Of a stretch of 64,000 nt of DNA, positions 11,022-21,566 are shown in pieces. The notes beneath the pieces were generated by a model. That model did not search any database. It saw only the letters and a list, made by a program, of their open reading frames with translations, and had not been told where the DNA came from. The first letter of the stretch is position 1. Every line of letters begins with the position of its first letter. Source of the DNA: Ovis canadensis (taxonomy: Eukaryota > Chordata > Mammalia > Artiodactyla > Bovidae); contig NC_091247.1 of assembly GCF_042477335.2 (NCBI RefSeq), forward strand, positions 38,181,501 through 38,245,500. The letters run 5' to 3'. Made by a program: the position numbers and the translations under genes.

Positions 11022-12441
11022 TAGGGAAAGCAGACAGACTGTCATTGAGATGGGAAGTCAGAGGTACAGGTGGAATCAGAAACAGCAGTTCAGGTACAGG
11101 CAGGTGGGTGGGGTGGGGTGGGGATGGGGGCACTCGTGGGGAGGTCACACTCGGGCCATGCGATCTCAGCCGCCCTCCTCCTGGGGAGGCCTGAGAACAG
11201 TGGAAAGGAACACTGGGCTGAGCACCCATGAAGCTTGGTTCCTGATGCTGGCGCTGCCGTGGACTGCTTCGTGAGGGTAAAAGGAGGAGGGGACCGTGGG
11301 GGCACCGTCAGGTCACCTGCGGACACAGCCCCCCATAGAGAGCGCCAAGGCCACGTTTGTTTCAGCAGGAAGTCTGGTTGACAGATGCGTTTCCCTGCTG
11401 GACCGTGAGTTCTAATTCAGTCTGTCAATCCAGGTGCTTTTAACTTTGATTCCTTAGGGCCTAAAGCTACTGGAGAAACAGTAAGGCCTTAGTAAGTGGT
11501 GGACAGAGTAATTTTCAGGAGGACTTAAGACAGATGAAAAAGCAAGCAAGCCCTCTGGCTCGCTCAGTGCCAGCCTGGCATGCCCGTTGGGTGCCTGCTG
11601 GTGCTGGTTCAGAAGAGCATGTCGAAAGTGGACATCTGACCTCCTGAGAAAAATGAGAAGTATCCTTAGCACACCCTCATTGATGGAGCACTAGAGAACT
11701 CTGACCTCGTTTCACAAGGAATCTCTGTGATGACCTCACTCTAGACCGTGGTGACAGTGGTCAGGACTCCCCAGGGCCGGGGTGCAAGCCTGGAGGGCTG
11801 CAGGGACATGAAGACATGAGGCTGGGCCAGCATTTCCCTGCTGCTTAGGGGCTTTCCCTGGCTTTCCCTGGCTTTCCCTGACTGCAAGACAATGTTGTCC
11901 TCACACCGGGCCAGCCGCTCTACCTGGCTGTGCTGGGAGACACACTGCATTTGAGTTTTTGCTTTAAAAAAAAAAAAAAAAAAAAACCTTTGTAGGTGAG
12001 ACATGTACTGAAGTAATAGTTTAAGTCAGCATTTACCTATCCCCACACCCCGCAGAGACTGTCCTCTGAGCCCCTCTGGAGATGGGTTTGTAGAACACAG
12101 TCTGGTTTCCTTCCATCCCTAGATCCTGAGCAGGGACCGCCTGCCCTTACTGACCCCAGAAGAAAGAGTCTGAAATGTGACTTTCAGCTTCATGGTCCCC
12201 CAAATGAGAATGGAACCCAAATCAGAAGCGCCTGTTTCTCAGAATCCCTGCTCCTTGTTGTGGTTTATTTCCAATACCAGCTTCAGGATTTATCATCCAC
12301 AGTTGGAATGTGTCAGTCACGTAAAAATGGGAAGTTACTATTTTGGGTCTGTTGTATCTTATTTGTTAAATAAAACATTATTATGGAAGAAAAAAAAAAA
12401 GAAAGAAAATTAGAGATACCAAGGGAACATTTCATGCAAAG

Positions 12442-14093
12442 ATGGGCTCAATAAAGGACAGAAATGGTCTGGACCTAACAGAAGCAGAAGATATTAAGAA
12501 GAGGTGGCAAGACTACACAGAAGAACTGTACAAAAAAGATCTTCATGACCCAAATAATCACGATGGTGTGATCACTCACCTAGGGCCTGGCATCCTGGAA
12601 TGTAAAGTCAAGTGGGCCTTAGAAAGCATTACTACGAACAAAGCTAGTGGAGGTGATGAAATTCCAGTTGAGCTGTTTCAAATCCTGAAAGATGATGTTG
12701 TGAAAGTGCTGCACTCAGTATGCCAGCAAATTTGGAAAACTCAGCAGTGGCCACAGGACTGGAAAAGGTCAGTTTTCATTCCAATCCCAAAGAAAGGCAA
12801 TGCAAAAGAATGCTCAAACTACCACACAGTTGCACTCATCTCACATGCTAGTAAAGGCTCAAAATTCTCCAAGCCAGGCTTCAGCAATACATGAACCGTG
12901 AACTTCCAGATGTTCAAGCTGGTTTTAGAAAAGGCAGAGGAACCAGAGATCAAATTGCCAACATCCGCTGGATCATGGAAAAAGCAAGAGAGTTCCAGAA
13001 AAACATCTATTTCTGCTTTATTGACTATGCCAAAGCCTTTGACTGTGTGGATCACAATAAACTGTGGAAAATTCTGAAAGAGATGGGAATACCAGACCAC
13101 CTCACCTGCCTCTTGAGAAATCTGTATGCAGGTCAGGAAGCAACAGTTAGAACTGGACATGGAACAACAGACTGGTTCCAAATAGGAAAAGGAGTACGTC
13201 AAGGCTGTATATTGTCACCCTGCTTATTTAACTTCTATGCAGAGAACATCATGAGAAACGCTGGACTGGAAGAAACACAAGCTGGAATCAAGATTGCCAG
13301 GAGAAATATCAATAACCTCAGATATGCAGATAACACCACCCTTATGGCAGAAAGTGAAGAGGAACTCAAAAGCCTCTTGATGAAAGTGAAAGAGGAGAGT
13401 GAAAAAGTTGGCTTAAAGCTCAACATTCAGAAAACGAAGATCATGGCATCCGGTCCCATCACTTCATGGGAAATAGATGGGGAAACAGTGGAAACAGTGT
13501 CAGACTTTATTTTGGGGGGCTCCAAAATCACTGCAGATGGTAACTGCAGCCATGAAATTAAAAGACACTTACTCCTTGGAAGAAAAGTCATGACCAACCT
13601 AGATAGTATATTCAAAACCAGAGATATTACTTTGCTGACTAAGGTCCATCTAGTCAAGGCTATGGTTTTTCCTGTGGTCATGTATGGATGTGAGAGTTGG
13701 ACTGTGAAGAAGGCTGAGGGCCAAAGAATTGATGCTTTTGAACTGTGGTGTTGGAGAAGACTCTTGAGAGTCCCTTGGAGTGCAAGGAGATCCAACCAGT
13801 CCATTCTGAAGGAGCTCAGTCCTGGGCGTTCTTTGGAAGGAATGATGCTAAAGCTGAAACTCCAGTACTTTGGCCACCTCATGCAAAGAGTTGACTCACT
13901 GGAAAAGACTCCAATGCTGGGAGGGATTGGAGGCAGGAGGAGAAGGGGACGACAGAGGATGAGATGGCTGGGTGGCATCACTGACTTGATGGACGTGAGT
14001 CTGAGTGAACCCCGGGAGTTGGTGATGGACAGGGAGGCCTGGCGTGCTGCGATTCATGGGGTTGCAAAGAGTCGGACACGACTGAGCGACTGA
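12442..14093 (+). pseudogene. BovB ORF2 reverse transcriptase, broken
   Basis: Two frames carry RTE-type reverse transcriptase: 12442-12894 (upstream fingers region, with the FIPIPKKGNAKECSNY segment) and 12891-14093 (400 codons). The second has motif A ([13 protein letters not shown]), motif B ([18 protein letters not shown]) and a C-terminal RRLLRVPW region. A frameshift near 12850-12890 separates the two, and the 5' endonuclease region is missing or split off by the retrotransposed block. The catalytic YADD box reads YADN (codons near 13322-13334), so this copy is dead in two ways. In an active element it would encode the enzyme for target-primed reverse transcription. Confidence 0.88.
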
Positions 14094-14114
14094 ACTGAAC
14101 TGAACTGAATCAAT

Positions 14115-17040
14115 CATAGGGTATACCACGTTAATTAAAAAAATAGAAATAATATGATAATTTTATAGATGGAGAAATATCTTTTGACAAAATTGAACAT
14201 TTGTTTATGATTAAATCTCTCAACAATGCATGCTTAGAGGAAACATACATCAACATAATAAAGGCCATATATGACAAACCCATAGTTAACATCATAGTCA
14301 ATGATAAAAAGCTGAAAGTATTTCCTCTAAGATCAAGAATAAGACAAGAATGAACACTCTTGCCACACTTATTGAGAGTAATATTGGGACTCCTAGCCAC
14401 AGCAATTAGTAAGAAAGAGAAATAAAATAAATACAAATTGGAAATGAAGAAGTAAAATTGTCAGTTAGCAAATGACATGATACCACACACTGATCATCCT
14501 AGAGACAATACCAGAAAACTACTAGAACTCATCAAAGAATTCAGTAAAGTTGCAGGATCCAAAATTAATATACAGAAATATGTTGCATTTCTAAGACCTA
14601 ACAACAAACCACTAGAAAGGGAAGTTAAGAAAACAATCCCATTACAGTTTCATAAAAAAGAATAAGATATCTAAGAATAAACCTAAATAAGAGGGTAAAA
14701 GACCTGTACTTGGAAAATTATAAGACAATGAAGAAAGAAATTGAAAATGACACAAACAGATGGAAAGACATATTATGTTCATTGGTTGGAAGATTTCATA
14801 CTGTTTAAATGACATACTACCCATGGCAATTTATGAATTCACAGTAATCCATATCAAAGCGTCAGTGTCATTTTTCACAAAACTAAAACAAATAATTTAA
14901 AAATCTGGATGGAAACACAAATGACTCCAAAGAGACAAACCAGTCTAGAGAAAGAAGAATAGAGCTACAGGTATCATGCTCCTTGCTACAGAATCACAGT
15001 AATGAAAACAGTATGGTACTGGCACACAAAAAAAACAGACACATAGATCAATGGAACAAAATAGAGAACCCAGAAATGAACCCACACTTATACGGGCAAT
15101 TAATCTATGACAAAGGAAGCAAGTATACACAATAGGGGGAAAACAGCCTCTTCAATAAATGGTTTTGGGAAAACTGGACAGCTACATGCAAAAAAATCAA
15201 ATGCAACTACTCTCTAATACCATGCACAAAAATAAATTCAGAATGGATTAAAGACTAAATGTAAGACTTGAACCCTAAACCCTAAACCAGAGGAAAACAT
15301 AAGCAGTAAGTTCTTTGACATCAGTCTTAGCAGTATTTTTTTGGATATGTCTCCTCAGGCAAGGGAAATAAAGGCAAATATAAACAAATAAGACTATATC
15401 AAGTTACAAACTTTTGCATGTGAAAGAAAGTATCGATAAAACAAAAAGGTCATCAACTGAATGAGATAACATATTTGCAAATGATATATTCAATAAGAGG
15501 TTAATATCCAAAATATACAAAGAACATAGACAACTCAACATTAAAAAAAAATTCATAATGGGTAGGGGCTCTGAACAGACATTTTTCCTAAGAAGACATA
15601 CAGATGACCAACAAGTACATGAAGAGGGTCAACTTTACCAACCATTTGAAAATGCAAATCAAAACCACAATGAAATATCTCCTCACACCTGTCAGATGAC
15701 TATTATAAAAAAGACAACAAATCACAAATGTTGGCATGGATGTAAAGAAATAAGAATCCTTGTACAGTATCAGGGAGAATGTAAATTGATGCAGCCACTG
15801 TGGAAAACACTACAGAAACTCCTCACAAAATTAAAACAGAACTACTATCCAATTCTAGATATTAACTAAAGAAAATTAAAATACTAATTAGAAAACTTGC
15901 ATGAACCCCTATGATCATTACAGTATTATTTATAGTAGCCAAGATACAGAAGCAACCTAAATGTCTATCAATAGATGAATGGATAAAGAAGATGCGGTAT
16001 AAATAATGGAATATTTCTCACCCACAAAAAAGGATGAAATCTTGTCATCTGCAACAATATAGAGGGACCTCGAAGATACTATGCAATGTGATATAAGCCA
16101 GACAGACAAAAACAAATATTGTATGATTTGACTTATATGTGGAATCTAAAAACAAAACAAAACAAGGAATTCCCTGGTGATCCAGTGGTTAGGATACCAC
16201 AGTCTCACTGCTGAGGACCTGGGTTCAATCCCTAGTCAGGGAACTAACACCCCACAAGTCATGCAGCAGCCTAAATAAATAAATAAATATAATTAAAAAA
16301 AATAAAAGCCAAAACAAATGAACAAGCATAATAGTATCATAGAAACAGACAGTTAGCAAGTGGTTGTCATTGGGGAGGGACCGGGGAGAGGAAAGAAATA
16401 GGTGAGGGCGAGTAAGAAGGTATACACTTCCAGTTGCGAAATAAATGAGTAACAGACATGAAACACACAGTGTGGCGATTACAGTCAAACTATGTGGTAT
16501 CTTTGTACGTTGACATATGACCAGAATTATTGTGGTGACTACTTTTTAATGCCTGGAAATATTGAATCACTGTTATACAGCAGGACCCAACAGTGTTGGT
16601 ATTGTACTGGTATTGTATCTAATAGTAACAGTATTACAGGTAAATTGCATTTCAAAACAAACAAATTCTTAGAAAAAGAGATCAGAGATCAGAGGTGGAT
16701 ACGGAGAGGGAATAGTGGATGCAGTCAGTAGTTAAGTATGAACATCCAGTTACAAAATAAATAAGTAGTAGGAATATAATGTGCTACATGATAAATATAA
16801 TTAACACTGCTCTATGTTATATATGAAAGTTGTTAAGAGGATAGATTCTGAGTTCTGGACACAAGGAAATACATATATTCTTCTGTTTCTTTAACTTTGT
16901 ATCTATATGAGATGATGGATGTTTCATAAATTTACTATGATCATTACCTCATAGTGTATGTAAGTCAAATCACTATGTTGTATACCTTAAATTTACACAG
17001 TGCTCTAAGTCAATTGTATCTTTAAGAAAAAAGTGAAAAA
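14115..17040 (+). mobile_element. Ruminant L1 copy B, 3' segment to the 3' end
   Basis: L1 ORF2 resumes after the BovB (ATACCACGTTAATTAAAAAA) and continues through the C-terminal region (TGGAAAGACATATTATG, GGGCTCTGAACAGACATTTT) and 3'UTR to an A-rich end near 17030-17040. No frame is intact. A CHR SINE is inserted at 16161-16290. Confidence 0.78.
16161..16290 (+). mobile_element. CHR-type SINE, short form
   Basis: GGAATTCCCTGGTGATCCAG head, GGGTTCAATCCCTAG B-box, ACCCCACAAGTCATGCAGC, then an AATAAATAAATAAATA tail. Confidence 0.88.
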
Positions 17041-17159
17041 AAATGCAAACAAGACATGAGCATAGTTACTAACAGCTCAAAGCTGCATCTTTGGGATGAC
17101 CCTGGTGCCCTTTTTAGTGCTTGAGAAAACACAAAGCTGCCAAAAGAAATTACTGTTTG

Positions 17160-17410
17160 TGGGAACTTCCCTGGTAATCTAGCGGTTAAGGATCTGCCTT
17201 GCAATGCAGGGGATATCGGTTCAATCCCCGGTCAGGGAACTCAGATCCCACATGCCCTAGGACCAACTAAGCCAGTGCACTACAACTACTGAGCCCATGC
17301 ACTGTAACTGGTGAGTCCATGTGCCTCAACAAAAGATCCTTCATAATGCAATGACCATCCCACATGCCACAACCAAGACCCCACACAGCCAAATAAATAC
17401 ATATATTTTT
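17160..17410 (+). mobile_element. CHR-type SINE
   Basis: GGGAACTTCCCTGGTAATC head, TCGGTTCAATCCCCGG B-box, ACTACAACTACTGAGCC units, CACACAGCCAAATAAATAC tail. Confidence 0.88.
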
Positions 17411-17433
17411 AAAAAAGAAATGAGTGTTTGTTC

Positions 17434-17891
17434 TGTTGGGACCTAACAAACGTCATGCTAGGCTTCAGGGACTAAGGTAGGACTCACGGGAAAAGCTGAG
17501 TCATTGCCCAGTGAGGTCATCCCCGCGGATGCCAGGACTTGTCTAATCAGCATACTCCCCGTACCCTGGTTTGAGTTTATCAGGACGTAAAAGACATCCG
17601 CCTGCAGCCAATAGCCAATTAGTAAATACTAGGAAACCCCTGCAGCCAATAAAGATTAGCCAATTAGTAAATACTAGGAAACTCCTGCAGCCAATCAGCC
17701 CTTGCCAACGCTCTGTTCTAAAACCTATAAATACTGCTGTAAATCTGGGCTTGGGGCTCCTTGCTCCACTCCACTGTGTTGGATGTGGCGGGAGCCCTAG
17801 CTCAAGCTAGAAATAAAACCCCTTCATGCTTTTGCATTGCTGTGGACGTCTTATTCTCTCAGTTTTGGGGACTCGGATTCTGGCCATAACA
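17434..17891 (+). mobile_element. Solo ERV LTR 1 (class I type), 458 bp
   Basis: Starts TGTTGGGACC and ends CCATAACA (TGTT/AACA inverted termini), flanked by a perfect 4-bp duplication GTTC (17430-17433 and 17892-17895), the size made by gammaretrovirus-like integrases. Inside: CCAAT motifs, a TATA-like CTATAAATA near 17726, and the polyadenylation signal AATAAA near 17812. No coding region lies next to it, so it is a solo LTR left by recombination. Read as an old endogenous retroviral relic. Confidence 0.85.
17598..17695 (+). repeat. Tandem enhancer-like repeat in LTR 1
   Basis: A unit containing CTGCAGCCAAT and TTAGCCAATTAGTAAATAC is present twice with a third partial CTGCAGCCAATCAGC. Each carries CCAAT boxes. 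Enhancer duplications of this kind are common in gammaretroviral LTR U3 regions. Confidence 0.75.
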
Positions 17892-17909
17892 GTTCCAGCA
17901 AACACATTG

Positions 17910-18118
17910 AGTATGTGCATGCCTGCTGTCGCTAAGTCATAGCTGACTATTTGCAACCCCATGGACTGTAGCTCAACCAGCTCCTCTGTCTGTGGGATTC
18001 TCCAGGCAAGAATATTGGAGTGGGTTGCCACTTCCTCCTCCAGGGGGTCTTCCTGACCCAGGGATCAAACCCGCATCTCCTGCGTTGATAGGCAGATTCT
18101 TTATCACTGAGCAACCTG
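17910..18118 (-). mobile_element. Bov-tA SINE
   Basis: Reverse orientation: GTCGCTAAGTCATAGC, GGGATTCTCCAGGCAAG, CCCAGGGATCAAACCC, TATCACTGAGCAACCTGAGA. Confidence 0.86.
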
Positions 18119-18326
18119 AGAGATAGAGCCCCTATCTTCTAGCCTCTTAGGAATGGTATGAGTCTAACTACGATAAGCAAAAGTTAAGGAAACCCTGTGA
18201 GTTTCACTTGAATTAATCCTTGCTTCTCATTTTCCAAAGCTTTACTTCCTTGACTCTACTGAGCTCCTAATCATTCCACTCCCTATATCCTCTGTGCCTT
18301 TCTAAAAGAGCAGATCATCTCTGAAC

Positions 18327-18535
18327 AAACTGAAGTGAAGTGAAAGTCGCTCAGTTGTGTCCAACTCTTTGCAACCCCATGGACTATACAGTCCATGAAA
18401 TTCTCCAGGCCAGAATGCTAGAGTGGGTAGCCTTTCCCTCCTCCAGGGGATCTTCCCAACCCAAGTGTCAAACCCAGGTCTCCTGCATTGCAGGAGGATT
18501 CTTTACCAGCTGAGCCACAGTGGAAGCTCAAGAAT
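18327..18535 (-). mobile_element. Bov-tA SINE
   Basis: Reverse orientation: GAAAGTCGCTCAGTTGTG, CTCCAGGCCAGAATGC, CATTGCAGGAGGATTCTTTACC, GAGCCACAGTGGAAGC. Confidence 0.86.
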
Positions 18536-18904
18536 ACAGGAATAGGGCACAACCTGAGCTATCAGGGAAGCCCCTGTACAAACTGAAATTGATTTCAATT
18601 CACATTGGAATTTCTGTATTGCAATAGTATATTACTGATATAAATTTAAACTTAGTGTCCACATTGTATTCAAACTGAACCTTCCCCTATTGTGATAGTA
18701 TATTATTGACTACAATTTAAATAATATTGTCCAACTTTTTTTCATCTTTGACAACACTGATACTTATAACTCTGCCAAAGCTCCACGTTTCTTTCTTTCA
18801 AACCATCTTGAAGAAATTCATTTTCTACCTTCTCATTTCCCCATAGCTCATTTCTTTCTTATTCTAAGTAGTCTAAATGATTACTTACTCTGTCTTAGAC
18901 AACG

Positions 18905-19318
18905 TGTTGCAGCCTGGCGGGGCATAGACCAGGACCTGCCCCATGACTGGAGGGTGCGGCAAACTGTGCCCTCCTGATTGTCCTAGCAAGCATGCTGAAG
19001 GGACATTTTTGGGGCGGGACATGCTCTCTGCTCCACTTCACTGCCTACCCCTGTATCCGTCCTCAGGGAAACAAAACAAGATATTCCTGATCAACAGCAG
19101 AGCCTTCGCTAATCAAACTCCCCAGTATAGCCATTCCCTAATGATCTCACGTGACTTCTGTTAATAAAAGAGTGGGCTGAAAGGAGCCATTCTGTCTTCC
19201 TGCCATGGAGAGCAGGAAGGCTCTGACGCCCCGATCGCCAGATTATATGTGTCTGTCCTTTCCGTGCGCTTGCCCCTGTTTCAGGTCTTTCTCACCCGCT
19301 GTGCTGGATGCAGCAACA
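18905..19318 (+). mobile_element. Solo ERV LTR 2, 414 bp
   Basis: GC-rich island inside AT-rich copy C. It starts TGTTGCAGCC and ends GCAGCAACA, giving a TGTTGC/GCAACA inverted terminus. AATAAA at 19163-19168 is followed by an R-U5-like region with a CT-rich end. Copies A and B lack this DNA (they run 'CTTAGG..AAGGAAATTC' without a break). A clean 4-bp flanking duplication is not obvious (AACG against AAAC). Confidence 0.7.
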
Positions 19319-19627
19319 AAACAGAAAATTCAGAAGCAATATGAAAAGATAAACACATTTGATTGCATAAAACTGAAACATTCTCAGATAGCTAGAGATA
19401 GAATTTTTAAAGTTTTTAAAAAGATATGAGAAAAAAATCTGTCACTAATGTGACAGGCAAGATTGTAGTTTATATCAGAAATATACACAGAGCTCTACAT
19501 ATGGATAGAAAGAGGTAAACAACTCAATGTAAATACACTAGGTATATAAAAGGCAAATCAAAAAAGAGAAAGCAAGTACCATTGGTCAAAAAAACACACA
19601 TGAAGAGATGCTAAACTGCAGCAGCAG

Positions 19628-19830
19628 TTTGAAAGTGAAAGTCACTCATTCACGACCGACTCTTTGTGACCCCATGGACTATATAGTCCATGGCATTCTC
19701 CAGGCCAGAATACTGGAGAAGGTAGCCTTTCCCTTCTCCAGGGGGATCTTCCCAAGCCAGGAATCGAAGCCAGGTCTCCCACATTGCAGGCAGATTCTTT
19801 ACCAGCTGAGCCACAAGGGAAGCCCAAGGG
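19628..19830 (-). mobile_element. Bov-tA SINE
   Basis: Reverse orientation: GAAAGTGAAAGTCACTC, TCCAGGCCAGAATACTGG, CATTGCAGGCAGATTC, GAGCCACAAGGGAAGCCC. Confidence 0.88.
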
Positions 19831-20117
19831 AAGTAGTACTTTAGATGAATGCAAATTCAAACAGGGAGATACAAGTTTTAATTGATCATATTAGCAAAAA
19901 TTAAGACTAAAAACAATTTAATGCAGAAGAAAGTGAGATGAAGTAGTTGATGATCTCAGGAACTTTGTTCATGTGGATGTGAATGAATAAAACCTTTTAA
20001 AAACATTAGTTATTAAGATATGTAGAGAGAGATACCACATATTTCAAAAATCCCAAATTTTTGAAAAATTTCCAAATAGGAAATCTATTCTATAGAAATA
20101 AAAGGAATGAGGGAGAG

Positions 20118-20570
20118 CTATTCGGAGCCGGTCCAATGAGGGCCTCCGGGGGGCGGGCCGAGTCGCCGCGGGCCGGGCCCGGGAAGGCTCCGGCTGGCTA
20201 GCCCAGGTCGCCGGCGGTCAAGAGCTGCGGCCAACGTGCTGGGATGAGCGGCTCCCTGGGCCGGGCGGCGGCGGCGGCGGCGACGGCTCTGCTCCGCTGG
20301 GGGCGCGGCGTAGGCGGCGGCCTCCGGGGCCCGGGCGTGCGGGCGGCAGGCTTGGGCGGCAGCGGCTCGTCGGAGCACTTGGACGCGTTGATGAAGACGG
20401 ACAAGGTGGTGGTCTTCCTCAAGGGGACGCCGGAGCAGCCCCAGTGCGGCTTCAGCAACGCCGTGGTGCAGATCCTGCGGCTGCACGGCGTCCGCGACTA
20501 CGCGGCCTACAACGTGCTGGACGACCCCCAGCTCCGGCAAGAACTCTTGGTTTTGGCGGGTGGAAATGAG
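20118..20570. other. CpG-rich island within AT-rich repeats
   Basis: This segment is densely G+C and CpG (runs such as GGCGGCGGCGGCG), in sharp contrast to both flanks. It is the retroposed GLRX5 5' end. The CpGs are largely retained, suggesting a fairly young insertion or little germline methylation. Long open frames on the minus strand here are composition artefacts. Confidence 0.75.
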
Positions 20571-20576
20571 GAGTGA
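20244..20576 (+). pseudogene. GLRX5: GLRX5-derived open frame (exon 1 portion, 110 codons)
   Basis: An intact frame starts [10 protein letters not shown] and carries an Ala/Gly/Arg-rich mitochondrial presequence, then the first half of a monothiol glutaredoxin fold: [20 protein letters not shown], with the active-site CGFS at residues 68-71 and the upstream glutathione-contacting Lys (K60). It runs GLRX5-like through DDPQLRQ (about residue 99) and then switches to an unrelated 11-residue tail ending at a stop. Normal GLRX5 is about 156 residues and supplies Fe-S clusters in mitochondria. This product would lack the cis-Pro (TVPQ/TIPQ-type) segment and the C-terminal GG motif, so glutaredoxin function is unlikely. 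The switch falls after CGGCAAG, which looks like an exon end. Confidence 0.8.
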
Positions 20577-21120
20577 AGGCAGCTTAACATTACCAGAAGA
20601 GTTGAGATCACACATGTCTATATATAGCGTTCTGCCCTCCTGAGAGCGGGGAACATGTCTTTTGTGACTCCCGGAGCACTGTGTGTGTTGCTTATGCAAA
20701 GCGAACTTTCAGTGAGTGTCTCAATGAAAACTGCTTCTTTTCTTTATCATTTTATCATAAACTCGTAAAAACATTATGGACACTGGAATTTCTGCCTATT
20801 CAGATTACTCTTATATTCTTCATGTAAAGAGCAGTGTCTGTTGAATGAATAACCATCATCCTTTGTTGAATGGTTCTTAAGCATTTGAAAATACACTCAG
20901 CCTCGCCAGTGTCCAGGACTTTAAGGATAGTAAAGCTATGATGTTAGCAAGAAGTCAGATCAGGAGTGTGCGTACGTGTCTATGGAGGGCGGGTTGTATG
21001 CTGCAGACAGGGAGATAACGTGTGCCCACCCTCTGGAGGAGAAACTCTCAGTACCCGGGCAGGTTGAAGGTGAACCGACCTGAAGACCCATCTGTTTCAT
21101 GCTCGAGTATTTAGTCTACA
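20577..21120 (+). other. Unique-looking tail of the retroinsertion, unidentified
   Basis: No repeat family or coding domain recognised. It follows the GLRX5-derived frame directly and presumably belongs to the same inserted transcript. Confidence 0.4.
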
Positions 21121-21350
21121 GCAGGGATCGACAAGCTTCCTTTGTGAAGAGCCAGAGTGTAAATACTTCAGGCTTTGGGCGCCCAGTGGTCTCTGTTGGC
21201 GCCTGTTCAGCTCTGCCGTTACAGTGTACTGCAGTCAGGGACGACGCCTAGATGAAGGGGAGCGGCGGAGTTCCAATAAAACTTTACTTATAAAAACAAG
21301 GAATTGGAGCGGACTTGGCCTGAAGGCTGTGGTTTGCCTCCCCTTGGGCT
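21121..21350 (+). mobile_element. hAT-Charlie-type DNA transposon relic
   Basis: Contains GCAGGGATCGACAAGCTTCC, AAATACTTCAGGCTTTGGGC, TTCCAATAAAACTTTACTTA and a GGCCTGAAGGCTGTGGTTTGCC end, in the order of a common mammalian MER-class non-autonomous hAT element. Exact subfamily not assigned. Confidence 0.65.
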
Positions 21351-21566
21351 GGAGAGACCGTCCCCTGCCTGTGAACTCAGAGACTCCTGTAAGGATGTGC
21401 AACTTCTTTGTAGTAATGAAAAGTGGGCAAGAAAGGGTCTTGGTCTTTTAGCAGCAGAGTGAAGAAAGCAACTGTGTCATGTGATGGGAAACTAAGCTAT
21501 GGTTAAAAAATTAATTAGATCTAGGTGTATTTAATCTGACTGAATCTCAGAAAAGACAATGTTTAG

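Larger units (their letters stand above)
10585..12402 (+). mobile_element. Retrotransposed polyadenylated transcript of unknown source
   Basis: The 1.8-kb block lies between two perfect copies of AAGAAAATTAG (10574-10584 and 12403-12413), and BovB is continuous across them. Its 3' end has AATAAA at 12369-12374 followed about 16 nt later by an A-rich tail, so it was inserted by the L1 machinery. It starts with Bov-A sequence, then a MER5A-like hAT relic, then about 1.3 kb of unique, fairly GC-rich DNA with a 21-nt A-run at about 11966. I see no long protein with domains; it may be a 3'UTR or a noncoding RNA. The parent gene is unknown. Confidence 0.75.
10450..14107 (+). mobile_element. BovB LINE (RTE clade), 5' truncated, itself interrupted
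   Basis: BovB begins at about 10450, is split at 10584 by a retrotransposed transcript, resumes at 12403 and ends at the ACTGAACTGAACTGAA tail near 14107. AATCAAT at 10443-10449 and 14108-14114 is a candidate 7-bp target-site duplication, and L1 sequence resumes immediately after it. BovB is the RTE-type LINE typical of ruminants and squamates. Confidence 0.88.
17041..20104 (+). repeat. Composite repeat block, copy C (heavily interrupted)
   Basis: Third copy of the block at 2150-3340 and 7613-9065. Shared text includes 'CTTGAGAAAACACAAAGCTGCC' near 17120, 'CCCCTATCTTCTAGCC' near 18130, 'TTTCACTTGAATTAATCC', 'GCAATATG.AAAGATAAAC' and 'AATCTATTC' near 20083. Insertions inside it: CHR SINE, LTR 1, three Bov-tA SINEs and LTR 2. 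It continues after the GLRX5 retroinsertion at 23187. Confidence 0.65.

Noticed and set aside
12891-14093. 400-codon frame as a possible host gene
   Set aside because: It is BovB reverse transcriptase with the BovB 3' tail following; the catalytic box is mutated and the 5' part is frameshifted.
2150-20104. Repeated blocks as a CRISPR-like or satellite array
   Set aside because: The units are kilobases long, diverged and irregularly spaced, with L1-like content; no short regular repeats or spacers.
20118-20699. 193-codon minus-strand frame over the GLRX5 retrocopy
   Set aside because: Arg/Pro/Ala-rich low-complexity antisense of the GLRX5 5' region; no independent evidence.
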